DNA of 64,000 nucleotides from Pirellula staleyi DSM 6068 (lineage in GTDB: Bacteria; Planctomycetota; Planctomycetia; Pirellulales; Pirellulaceae), in assembly GCA_945875845.1 (NCBI GenBank), contig CAMCMB010000027.1, forward strand, positions 1-64,000, written 5' to 3'. Positions 35,097 through 43,031 of this stretch are shown one piece after another. Within the stretch, counting starts at the first letter, position 1. Every line of letters starts with the position of its first letter. The position numbers and the translations under genes are program-made. The notes beneath the pieces were generated by a model. That model was not told the origin of the DNA and did not search any database. It saw nothing but the letters and a program-made list of their open reading frames with translations.

Positions 35097-36775
35097 GGCG
35101 TGATTTCGCTCGCACGTGACACTTCGGAACTCGATGCCGAAATCGATTTAATCGAAGGCCTAATATCGACAGCGTCACCGATTCGATCATTCACGAATCT
35201 TTGAAAATGATCTTTAAGGATACGTTTCCTGTGCGAACGAAATCGATCGACTTCACCATTCCGAAGTAATCGAACAGCCTCGCGGTCTAAGAGGTGCGAG
35301 CTTAATATGGCGTCGTCAGCATTGAATAAGGTCTCTCGATTAGAACCATCGACTCGAATGATTACATCGGTTCCGTACTTTTGGCCATCCACAATCGATG
35401 AAAGAATCTTTTGGAGTTTGAGCTCCGAGTGTCCTGCAGAGGGGGAATGATCGGTCGAAAACTCCTGGTCACCACTATCGTCGTCTAATTCCAATTCGCG
35501 CTGGCTCGTTTGATCGTCGGTTATAGAGTTTGCCGCAAGCAGTCCAAGAATAAAGATTTTCCCCGATGCACGATTCATTGAAACTAACGTATCAAATTCG
35601 GCGACAGGATTGTTGGCTAGCTCTTCGAGATGCTTTGGCCCCATCGACTTCAAGAGGCTGGACAACGCCTCATCAGCTCTTACAAAGTTTTGGGTTTCCT
35701 TAAGTAGTCTATTTATCTTGGCGTCCGTGACTTCTTGATGTTCACCAGATAACGCACCTTGCCATACCCATTTTGCAGCAAGTCGGTCTACACGACTATC
35801 ATGGTCGGGGAATCGATCAAAGAATGTCGTCAAGAAAATTATTGGCAGGCGATATGGCAACAACTTCCAATGGGGAATTCCCGCAGCGCTCTGAAGGGCA
35901 AAGACCGCTCTACGAAACGCTTTTTCGGTTCGAAGAATCGAATCACCTGCAGTGTCCTCGGGTGATTCGACCGATTCTATAGCTGTAATCCCACAGGTTG
36001 ATCGGAGGCATCTCAGGAACAGGTCCTCATCGAGATCACCGAATCCTAGGTCCGTTAGCCTTGCAACAGCCGTACGAATCGGCTTGTCTCCCTCCTTGCC
36101 ATATCGAGCTTCAAAAATCTCGGATTCTTTCATCTTGCTGCCCGCAGTATTGACTCGTGTAAATATGAGCCTAAGCAAACTCTCTTCTGCTCCGTTAACA
36201 ATGTAGGCAGGAACCTCATATTCACGGACCGCCTTTCCAAGTTCAAGTGCACGATCAACAAGTTCCGGATTTTGGTCTTCATACGGCCATGTGCGAATCC
36301 ACTTCAAAAGAGAAACCGAATTGCAGAGAACATTCAATGGTATCCAACTGGGCGGAACTATTTTCTGATGAAGCCGCACAAAGACTTCGGTTTCCAGATT
36401 ATACCAGATGGCCCAATAGTCCCCCTTCGGAGTTGGATCATTACGCATCAGGCATGCAACGAGTGCAGTTATTCGTTGCTGCCCATCAATTACCCACAAA
36501 GCGTCATGTTGCTTTGATGCTTCAACAGCACACGGCCCAAAACGCAACGTATCGAGTTTCGCTTGGTCTCGAGACAAAAGTAGGTCACCTACCGGAAAAC
36601 CTCGCCGTATCGAATCAAAAAACTCTATGACTTGTTTCGATTTCCAACGAAGCGGTCGCTGGAATGGTGGAATACGCAGTCGTCCGTTTGCAGCTTCCTC
36701 AAGAATCTGCTCCACTCGGAAACCCCTTGCTTCCGGTCGTCGATGAAGTGTCTTGTTGGAGGAAGGTTGGTCCAT
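35093..36775 (-). CDS. DUF262 (GmrS/ParB-like fold) protein
   Basis: A 560-residue protein. Its N-terminal ~230 residues form a DUF262 domain with LRIPPFQRPLRW (~33-44) and VIDGQQRITALVACL (95-109). These are the conserved residues of the GmrSD and DUF262 group, many members of which are restriction or NTP-dependent defence proteins. The C-terminal half (SHLLDREAVRLLRNGEVDRF, RSHRKRILKDHF) is the usual DUF262 tail. I do not see the HNH nuclease (DUF1524) found in GmrSD. It is first in a two-gene operon with the HipA-type kinase and could be its antitoxin-like partner, target sensor or effector. Confidence 0.85.
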   Translation of the reverse strand: MDQPSSNKTLHRRPEARGFRVEQILEEAANGRLRIPPFQRPLRWKSKQVIEFFDSIRRGFPVGDLLLSRDQAKLDTLRFGPCAVEASKQHDALWVIDGQQRITALVACLMRNDPTPKGDYWAIWYNLETEVFVRLHQKIVPPSWIPLNVLCNSVSLLKWIRTWPYEDQNPELVDRALELGKAVREYEVPAYIVNGAEESLLRLIFTRVNTAGSKMKESEIFEARYGKEGDKPIRTAVARLTDLGFGDLDEDLFLRCLRSTCGITAIESVESPEDTAGDSILRTEKAFRRAVFALQSAAGIPHWKLLPYRLPIIFLTTFFDRFPDHDSRVDRLAAKWVWQGALSGEHQEVTDAKINRLLKETQNFVRADEALSSLLKSMGPKHLEELANNPVAEFDTLVSMNRASGKIFILGLLAANSITDDQTSQRELELDDDSGDQEFSTDHSPSAGHSELKLQKILSSIVDGQKYGTDVIIRVDGSNRETLFNADDAILSSHLLDREAVRLLRNGEVDRFRSHRKRILKDHFQRFVNDRIGDAVDIRPSIKSISASSSEVSRASEITP

Positions 36776-36814
36776 AAAACTTTAGTTACGAGGCGAGGGG
36801 ACGTGTTACCAATT

Positions 36815-36833
36815 GATATCTAAATATGATATC
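36815..36833. promoter_or_regulatory. Possible operator upstream of the DUF262-HipA operon
   Basis: GATATC-TAAATAT-GATATC forms a symmetric site ~40 bp upstream of the DUF262 start in an AT-rich patch. It does not match the HipB operator (TATCC-N8-GGATA). A regulatory role is inferred only from position and symmetry. Confidence 0.3.
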
Positions 36834-36958
36834 GCGGAGGGCGCGTCCTGACTATGCAATAACGGGACTCCACCAGCTCGACTTTGGTCAGGTCGCCGCC
36901 AGTTCTTGGACTGGGCGTCTTTACGAGGCACGGATTGTGTCGGCCCTATCGTGCCTAC

Positions 36959-37822
36959 TTATCCCCCGAAACCGCTGTAGCGTTTTAGTCCGGAGCGGTA
37001 CAAGACACGCGACATCACCATGAAAAACAAAGTCCACGATGTCAACAGGATCAAGTCGATCACCAATTGCGTCCCTTGTACCTTGCCCAAAAATACGGCG
37101 GCCGGAAAGTACGCAAGGTATTTGATCGGAAGATAGTTGACGATGGTAAAAAATGGCTCAGGCAGGATGTCGAGCGGAAACATATGCCCGGACAAAAAGA
37201 ACTGGAAGAGCATGTAAACAAATAACAACGACGAGACCTCCAGCATCCAGAAGCCGACCAAACCGATACATGCCTCCAAGTAAAATCCCATCGCGAAGCT
37301 GAGTGAAAGGGATAGTACGAAAGCTGTTAAGGTCCAAATGTCTGGAACACCATTGGTGAAGAAGCTTCGGCACAAAAAAAAGACCAAGGCAAAAGGGAGC
37401 GCGGCGACCGTATAGTAAGCGACCTTGTGTGCGACTCTTGACCAAAACAAAAAGGAGATCAGATCGATCGGCTGAACTAAGAATTTCTTGATTTCTCCAT
37501 CCCGAATTTTTAACGCGATACTCGAGGAGAGACCAGGCATCGAGGAAAAGGCTCTGCCCACCATGGTTAGCAGGTAGTAAGCCACCATGTCAGGGAACGA
37601 GTATCCCGACAATCGCCCTGCATAGGGATCGGCTGGATTGATCGATTGAAAGATTGCCCACCAAAGGAATATTTGGGTGATGATCGGCAGGAAACGCATC
37701 AGCGTACCAAGCACAAAATCGCCTCGATATGCCAGTCGCTCAGCCAATGCGATACGAAGGATCATCCAACGCGTTCGAATCGGTTCCCACGGACTCGCCT
37801 TGGAGTTCATCGACTCGTTCAT
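36959..37822 (-). CDS. ABC-2 type transporter permease
   Basis: A 287-residue membrane protein with about six predicted transmembrane helices, matching the ABC-2/DUF990 permease group (MILRIALAERLAYRGDF, QIFLWWAIF, FLVQPIDLISFLFW, QFFLSGHMFPLDILPEPF). It would form the channel of an exporter of unknown substrate. The ATG start overlaps the stop of the ATPase gene by 4 bp, so the two are translationally coupled. A second permease, common in this subtype, is not seen in the window. Confidence 0.9.
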   Translation of the reverse strand: MNESMNSKASPWEPIRTRWMILRIALAERLAYRGDFVLGTLMRFLPIITQIFLWWAIFQSINPADPYAGRLSGYSFPDMVAYYLLTMVGRAFSSMPGLSSSIALKIRDGEIKKFLVQPIDLISFLFWSRVAHKVAYYTVAALPFALVFFLCRSFFTNGVPDIWTLTAFVLSLSLSFAMGFYLEACIGLVGFWMLEVSSLLFVYMLFQFFLSGHMFPLDILPEPFFTIVNYLPIKYLAYFPAAVFLGKVQGTQLVIDLILLTSWTLFFMVMSRVLYRSGLKRYSGFGG

Positions 37823-38841
37823 GATTGTGCCGATGTTGTGGATGCTTCAGAAAGAGTCTGGTCCGACGAGACATGTGTGTAGAGCTTCGAGATCGTTTCT
37901 TCCAACGGTGGATCCTCAACCGACATGTCATCTATCGGATAGTTGCTAAGGATTTCGGCAAGGGTTTTCGATACCTCACTTCTCGGACACCGGAACGAAA
38001 CACGAGGCAAAACGAGTTTCTCCAGTTTGCCAAAGCGTTCAAGGCCGTTCGGGCTCGTTCCGTCCGACAATTGGAGCGTGATGATTTTGTCCCCCGAGAA
38101 ACTATCGACAATGCCGCTAAGGGAACCATCGTATTGGATCTGCCCTTGGGCAATAACGACGACGCGTTTGCACAGGGCTGCAATGTCTTTCATGTAGTGG
38201 CTAGTCAAAAGAATCGTGATACTGCGTTCCTCCTGATAGTACTTCAAAAACTGCTGAATTTTGTGTTGAGCGACGACGTCTAGTCCGATGGTTGGTTCAT
38301 CCAAGAACAAGACCTCAGGCCGGTGCAGAAGAGCCGCGATCAACTCCATCTTCATGCGTTCACCGAGAGACAACTCCCTCACCGGACGCCCCAAGAGAGA
38401 TTCGACGGTCAACAGACTGGTCAATTCGTCGAGAGTTTTTTTGAACGACTCAGCATCGATGCGATAGATCTGCTGATGCAGACGGAACGACTCTTGAGCG
38501 GGCAAGTCCCACCACAACTGGTTCTTTTGGCCCATTACCAGTGCGAACCGTCGACGGTATTCGAGACTGCGTTCCCAGGGAACAAAGCCCATCACGGACG
38601 CATTGCCGGAGGTTGGGTAGATTACACCTGAGAGGAGTTTAAGCGTCGTTGTCTTGCCTGCACCATTTGGACCCAAGAAAGCGACAAACTCACCCGGTTC
38701 AACGCGAAGTGAGATGTTTCGTACCGCATCGACCGCTTTGGTTTCGCGATGCCAAAGCCCACGAAGAGCTTCTCGTAGGCCTTCTTTCTTTTGGTGGACG
38801 CGATACGATTTGACTAGGTTGTCGATTTGAATGATTGGCAT
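37819..38841 (-). CDS. ABC transporter ATP-binding protein
   Basis: This is the nucleotide-binding subunit for the adjacent ABC-2 permease. It has Walker A GPNGAGKTTT, Q-loop MGQKNQLWWDLP, signature LSLGERMKMEL, Walker B EVLFLDEPTIGLD and a switch His in LLTSHYM. I start it at the ATG at 38841 (MPIIQIDNLVKSYRV, 340 residues). The open frame extends 40 codons further, but that part covers a palindromic repeat. The C-terminal ~90 residues form the accessory domain typical of exporters of this class. Confidence 0.93.
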   Translation of the reverse strand: MPIIQIDNLVKSYRVHQKKEGLREALRGLWHRETKAVDAVRNISLRVEPGEFVAFLGPNGAGKTTTLKLLSGVIYPTSGNASVMGFVPWERSLEYRRRFALVMGQKNQLWWDLPAQESFRLHQQIYRIDAESFKKTLDELTSLLTVESLLGRPVRELSLGERMKMELIAALLHRPEVLFLDEPTIGLDVVAQHKIQQFLKYYQEERSITILLTSHYMKDIAALCKRVVVIAQGQIQYDGSLSGIVDSFSGDKIITLQLSDGTSPNGLERFGKLEKLVLPRVSFRCPRSEVSKTLAEILSNYPIDDMSVEDPPLEETISKLYTHVSSDQTLSEASTTSAQS

Positions 38842-38906
38842 GGGGCGAATTATAGGCGGATGCTTTGATTGGCCTAGTGCTACGTCCAGATTAGATTTTA
38901 AGGCTG

Positions 38907-38952
38907 GGAGAACTAGGGCGTCGTAAGCTCGGCAGGAGCCTCGTTCTCCCCT
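38907..38952. repeat. GCTCGGCAGGAGCCTCG-family element, partial copy
   Basis: The right arm GCTCGGCAGGAGCCTCGTTCTCCC (38927-38950 region) is preceded by GGGAGAACTAGGGCGTCGTAA, a decayed left side. It belongs to the family at 47593, 59692 and 62531. It lies between the divergent ABC and queC genes. Confidence 0.85.
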
Positions 38953-38985
38953 TGATTTCAATACTAAGGCAAACAGGAAGGATAC

Positions 38986-39681
38986 ATGGATTTATCTGCA
39001 AAACCTGCGGTTGTACTGCTCAGCGGCGGCTTGGATTCAGCTACTTGCTTGGCGATTTGCCAAGCGCAAGGGTTCAATCCGTATGCCATCAGTTTCCGCT
39101 ATGGGCAACGCCATGCCATTGAATTATCCAAGGCGGCCTCCATTGCTAAGCAAGCCAATGTTGCACGTCATGTGATCATCGATATCGACCTGGGGGCAAT
39201 GGGCGGGAGCGCACTTACGGATGTTCGCATGGAAGTTCCTAAGCATGAGTCGGCGTCCGAGATTGGCATGGACATCCCGATCACTTATGTTCCAGCCAGA
39301 AACACGGTCTTTCTATCGTACGCCTTGGCTTGGGCCGAAGTGCTCGGTGCCTTGGACATCTTTATTGGAGTGAACGCTCTGGACTACAGTGGCTATCCGG
39401 ATTGCCGGCCTGAGTACATCGCGGCATTCGAAACGATGGCAAATCTAGCGACCAAAGCTGGGGTTTTGGGGAATCGGCTCAAGATTCACGTCCCGCTCAT
39501 CGACCTGAGCAAGGCTGAGATCATTCGATTGGGTCTGTCGTTGGGCGTCGACTATTCACAGACTTTATCGTGCTACGATCCAAGCGAACTGGGATTTGCA
39601 TGTGGCCATTGCGACTCATGTTTACTACGCATTCGCGGTTTCGAGCAAAATGGAATGCGCGATCCAGCCTCGTCGAGTTAG
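38986..39681 (+). CDS. queC: 7-cyano-7-deazaguanine synthase
   Basis: QueC converts 7-carboxy-7-deazaguanine to preQ0 for queuosine synthesis, using ATP and ammonia. The PP-loop [12 protein letters not shown] (SGGLDS at 13-18), the block [16 protein letters not shown] and the zinc-binding cysteines of [15 protein letters not shown] near the C-terminus are all present in 231 residues. The ATG is preceded by AGGAAGG, one of the clearest ribosome-binding sites in the window. Other que genes are not adjacent. Confidence 0.97.
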   Translation: MDLSAKPAVVLLSGGLDSATCLAICQAQGFNPYAISFRYGQRHAIELSKAASIAKQANVARHVIIDIDLGAMGGSALTDVRMEVPKHESASEIGMDIPITYVPARNTVFLSYALAWAEVLGALDIFIGVNALDYSGYPDCRPEYIAAFETMANLATKAGVLGNRLKIHVPLIDLSKAEIIRLGLSLGVDYSQTLSCYDPSELGFACGHCDSCLLRIRGFEQNGMRDPASSS

Positions 39682-39684
39682 GCG

Positions 39685-40587
39685 TCACCTGCCGGCGGTC
39701 GCAGGCAAACTGCCAGAGAGATTGATTTGCTTCTCGGACCAAACTTTGCTATCCGCGGCAAACGCGCTCAGCCTATTGAGTTTTGTTTCGGCAGTGGGTT
39801 CGCCCAGCCCCTCCATTCCAGGAGCGCTGCCCCAAACAATTCTAGGTCCCGACTTAGTGAAGAGCTCCATCAGCCATCGCGACTTACCTGGCTGAGGTGC
39901 TTTGTATACGTAGATTCGCGTTATTTGGGCAGCTTCACGCAGCGGCATCAAGTAAGCACACAATCGAACGGCTTCCTCGACCCTCGAGTCTCCAAAGGGC
40001 TTGCCCTCGACAAGACTGTTGTTCGGTTCCATGTTTCCAGGGTAGATCGCGATGTACTTTGGAATATCATCGCTGTCAAAATTCTTTTGATCCAAAAGAG
40101 CAGAGTCCACGTCGACGGCAAAATGACGATCTTTTCCATTGGTTCCATCCAGAGGTGGGAAACAAACCATGGCGACCGGCATCCGATACTCCAAGTTCAC
40201 CATGACTTGGCCAGCCATCTTTTGAACCCGATGCGTTTTACGAACGCAGGGGTGAGCATCGAATACGCGAGCGAGAACGACAGGCGTCTTGGCGTCCAGC
40301 AACGACAAATTGGAAAGCAAGCCGCCTTCAAAAACCTCATCTAATACGTTGGTACTTTTCATCCACTTTGGCTGAGCGGTCACGTGGATGTTCTCTTTTA
40401 CGAGACCATAGTAGGCCATATCCAGCTTGGGTGCACCGTAGTATCTCCATCCGAAATAGCCCACGACGCACAACAGCAACGGCCCCACCATGCTTAAAAG
40501 TGCCGCTCGGGGTACCGAACGAATCAACTTCGCGAGATGTCCCCAAAACATCGGATGCGGTCGCGTATTCACTTCCGCTGACGCCAT
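39685..40587 (-). CDS. FtsQ/POTRA-like single-pass membrane protein
   Basis: A 300-residue protein with a cytoplasmic N-terminus, one transmembrane helix (~28-48, LLSMVGPLLLCVVGYFGW) and an extracytoplasmic part. The segment TPVVLARVFDAHPCVRKTHR with VNLEYRMPVAMVCF resembles the POTRA plus beta region of FtsQ, and HFAVDVDSALLDQ fits the following FtsQ block. It directly follows murB on the same strand, the order found in classical division/cell-wall clusters. Sequence similarity is weak, and planctomycetes lack FtsZ, so the role is an inference. Confidence 0.5.
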   Translation of the reverse strand: MASAEVNTRPHPMFWGHLAKLIRSVPRAALLSMVGPLLLCVVGYFGWRYYGAPKLDMAYYGLVKENIHVTAQPKWMKSTNVLDEVFEGGLLSNLSLLDAKTPVVLARVFDAHPCVRKTHRVQKMAGQVMVNLEYRMPVAMVCFPPLDGTNGKDRHFAVDVDSALLDQKNFDSDDIPKYIAIYPGNMEPNNSLVEGKPFGDSRVEEAVRLCAYLMPLREAAQITRIYVYKAPQPGKSRWLMELFTKSGPRIVWGSAPGMEGLGEPTAETKLNRLSAFAADSKVWSEKQINLSGSLPATAGR

Positions 40588-40643
40588 CTGGATTACTCTA
40601 CCTTCCTGAAATCAAAAATAACGATCAATTTCCTGATCTTTAT

Positions 40644-41528
40644 CTACCAGATCTGCAAATGCAACTGCAACTGCACTCCAGTTCTATCCCTAACCCCTTC
40701 GCGAACCTTCTCAACTAACGTCAATGCTTGGCCACTCGTCGCTCCGGATGCGGCGATGAGATAATTTGGGTAAGTTGTGCTCAATCGCATTGCCCCCTCA
40801 GACGCCCCGTTGAATCCGGATTGCTGAAGCAATTCCGAGGCCTTGTAGCCGTCTGGATTAACGAATAAAACCGCGGCGCGCTCCGGAAAACTTGGTTGTC
40901 GACTTCTCTTGACGATCCAAAAAGTCTGTTCTTGTTTCGTGAGCTTTTCGACTTCGCCGAATTCCAAGCGAAAAGTCGCTTCTAATATTACCAATTCGTC
41001 GAGGCTGCTGACCCTGTGAGAGAATGCTAGCTGACTCCCCTTGGCTTCTACGACGCGGCCATCTTTCGTAACTAATTTGGCGGACTCAACGACCTGTCCA
41101 ATATCCCCATCGTCCGTTCCTGCGTTTCCACGCAGTGCACCTCCGACGGTGCCGGGAATTCCGACCAAATGCTCAAGTCCACCGAGACCGTGTCCTACGC
41201 AAAAGGCAATTAGATGGGAAAGCTTGGCCGCACCACCGCATGTCACGCGATTTTCAAGACAACTCATTTGGTGGAAAGCTGGGGATGAAAGGCAAAACGT
41301 CGTGCCATCGAATCCCGATTCTCGTATCAATAAATTGGAGCCGCCGCCCAAAATCCGCATCGGAATCGATTCGGCGTGACAAGCTTGAACGACTTCTATC
41401 AGTTGCTTTTGGTCGTTTGGCTCAATCAAGTAACGTGTTGGGCCGCCGATCTGTAGCCAAGTGAAAGGAGCAAGTGAATGGTTTTCACGAACGATGGTCG
41501 CAAAAGAACTCAATACATTAGAACCCAT
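40644..41528 (-). CDS. murB: UDP-N-acetylenolpyruvoylglucosamine reductase
   Basis: MurB is the FAD enzyme that makes UDP-MurNAc for peptidoglycan. It has the FAD-binding blocks MRILGGGSNLLI and LVGIPGTVGGALRGNAGT, followed by AFSHRVSSL and ATFRLEFG, and the C-terminal substrate region SELLQQSGFNG with the Ser/Glu of the active site. I use the ATG at 41528 (294 residues); a TTG 12 codons upstream is open. The gene is relevant to the long debate over planctomycete peptidoglycan. Confidence 0.94.
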   Translation of the reverse strand: MGSNVLSSFATIVRENHSLAPFTWLQIGGPTRYLIEPNDQKQLIEVVQACHAESIPMRILGGGSNLLIRESGFDGTTFCLSSPAFHQMSCLENRVTCGGAAKLSHLIAFCVGHGLGGLEHLVGIPGTVGGALRGNAGTDDGDIGQVVESAKLVTKDGRVVEAKGSQLAFSHRVSSLDELVILEATFRLEFGEVEKLTKQEQTFWIVKRSRQPSFPERAAVLFVNPDGYKASELLQQSGFNGASEGAMRLSTTYPNYLIAASGATSGQALTLVEKVREGVRDRTGVQLQLHLQIW

Positions 41529-41597
41529 CAACTGTCCTATCTTGCACCGGTGGATAGCCCGCAATTCTCAACAGACTTGGGATAACTATCCCAGACT

Positions 41598-41626
41598 GTG
41601 GGAGACCCGACGCCCGGGCCTCCCAC
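41598..41626. repeat. Hairpin between thioredoxin gene and murB
   Basis: GTGGGAG (41598-41604) pairs with CTCCCAC (41620-41626), with a further CCCG/CGGG pairing inside. It could end the thioredoxin transcript, but no T-run follows on the minus strand. Confidence 0.45.
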
Positions 41627-41663
41627 ATTTTACGCGCTCTGCACAAAAACGTATACTGCACTG

Positions 41664-42074
41664 TTATCTGCGTTTAGGCAGCACTTCGGAGGCCTTTCGA
41701 ATCAACTCTTTGACTCGACGCTCGCTCTGCATCCCCGTCAAGGAGAATCGTTTCCAACCTTGATCGCTTTCGCAAAAGACGACAATTTGTGGAAGAGTGC
41801 TGCCCTGCATTAGTTGCTGAGCAATCTCAGGCTGAATGTCCTTGTCGACGAGAGTGAAAACAACCTCCTTGAAATCACCCGCGTCCTTCATTGTGTGAAT
41901 GGTATCCGCTTTCATTGATTTGCAAGCGGCACACCAATCCGCTCCAACCAAAACAACCAAGGCTTTCTTCTCTTCCTGCGCTTTACGATAGGCTGCATCG
42001 TAGGGTATCTGCTCGTCCGCATGGGTGGGAGCGTTCAACACAGCCAAAAGCGTGAGTGCTGCAACATGCAACAT
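41664..42074 (-). CDS. Exported thioredoxin-like protein
   Basis: A 136-residue protein with a short signal peptide (MLHVAALTLLAVLNAPTHA) and a thioredoxin fold. The active-site block is VLVGADWCAACKSMKADTI (CAAC, the CxxC redox pair), and the cis-Pro region is STLPQIVVF. It probably acts as a periplasmic or membrane-facing thiol oxidoreductase. The start is an ATG with AGAGG upstream. The nearest gene on its strand, murB, is separated by a hairpin. Confidence 0.82.
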   Translation of the reverse strand: MLHVAALTLLAVLNAPTHADEQIPYDAAYRKAQEEKKALVVLVGADWCAACKSMKADTIHTMKDAGDFKEVVFTLVDKDIQPEIAQQLMQGSTLPQIVVFCESDQGWKRFSLTGMQSERRVKELIRKASEVLPKRR

Positions 42075-43031
42075 ACTGGACCTCTTTCCTTGTTAGCAAT
42101 CCAAAAACCATCACTTGAAGCTGCGAGGTCCATCTCGCCGATCGCGAAAATCCGTTCGCGATCGTGCAGGCAAGTGCGTTATCGCCGATCGATCCTGATG
42201 CACAGGTCAAGGATGAGGATCGATTCCAAGCCGCAAAATGTTCAACTTTGCTGCCTAGGCAAGATCAACCGGCGTCCGATAAGTTCGCAGAGTATAGGCG
42301 TCCAATCCGCCCCTGCAACCGCTTGGACTGCGTGATGAATGCTAGCATCGCTCGGGAGCGGCATGAAACTTGTGACAAAACGCCGCATTCCGGCAATTGA
42401 TTTATTAAATACCCCAAAACGCCGGAGCATTCGATAAATCTTTGCAGTCGCACGACTTAGCGACCGAAAAAAAACCACCCTTTAGAACTAACGGAATACA
42501 CCCAAAGGTGCTGTTTTCAATTCGCTGCGCACGCTGCAAATGTTTTCGGGTTTTTCTTGAAATGATATGGAAAAACCCTTGTCCAGGCGATCTTTCGAGC
42601 GGCGCGCATCACCGCACGGGTAGGCAGCGGTGAAACATAACACGACTTTTTCGTCCTCCGAGCGTGCACCAAATGGACAGTAGGTTTTATCGCTTGGCAC
42701 GTGCGCGCTCGTGAATCCATGGGCGAGACGCCCATGCCACGTTCGAATACCCCGTCACAGTCCATTAAAGCAACGAGCCGGTAAGCGAGGCGGGCCGCGA
42801 TCGCACAGTCACGCCACCGGTCGAGTCACGCCGCCGGTCGAGTCACGCCGCCGGCGCGGGAGCAATGCCATGCAACCGTCCTTTCCGAAAAAAAGGCTTT
42901 ACCGTTTCAACTTATCCCTAAGAACCCCTGGAAAGCCTAGAATGTTGGTTAACCATTGGTACACTACCGTTGCAGCGGAAAGCGGATGGATACATTCCGT
43001 AACCCTTTTTCAAACACCTTACCCCAGTTCC
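42075..43031. other. Long intergenic region with short repeats
   Basis: No gene is supported across ~950 bp. It contains a perfect hairpin CATGGGCG-AGA-CGCCCATG (42718-42736) and three tandem 17-bp units of GTCACGCC(A/G)CCGGTCGA type (42808-42858). The open frame reading into the S1 gene from 42711 is Arg/Pro-rich over these repeats and looks non-coding. The promoters of both divergent neighbours must lie here. Confidence 0.5.

Noticed and set aside
38842-38961. 40-codon upstream extension of the ABC ATPase
   Set aside because: It covers a palindromic repeat (MKSRGERGSCRAYDAL); the ATG at 38841 starts at the conserved domain.
42711-43031. 107-codon N-terminal extension of the S1-domain gene
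   Set aside because: The frame runs over a hairpin and a 17-bp tandem repeat and is Arg/Pro-rich with no domain; the ATG at 43032 begins a normal S1-type N-terminus.
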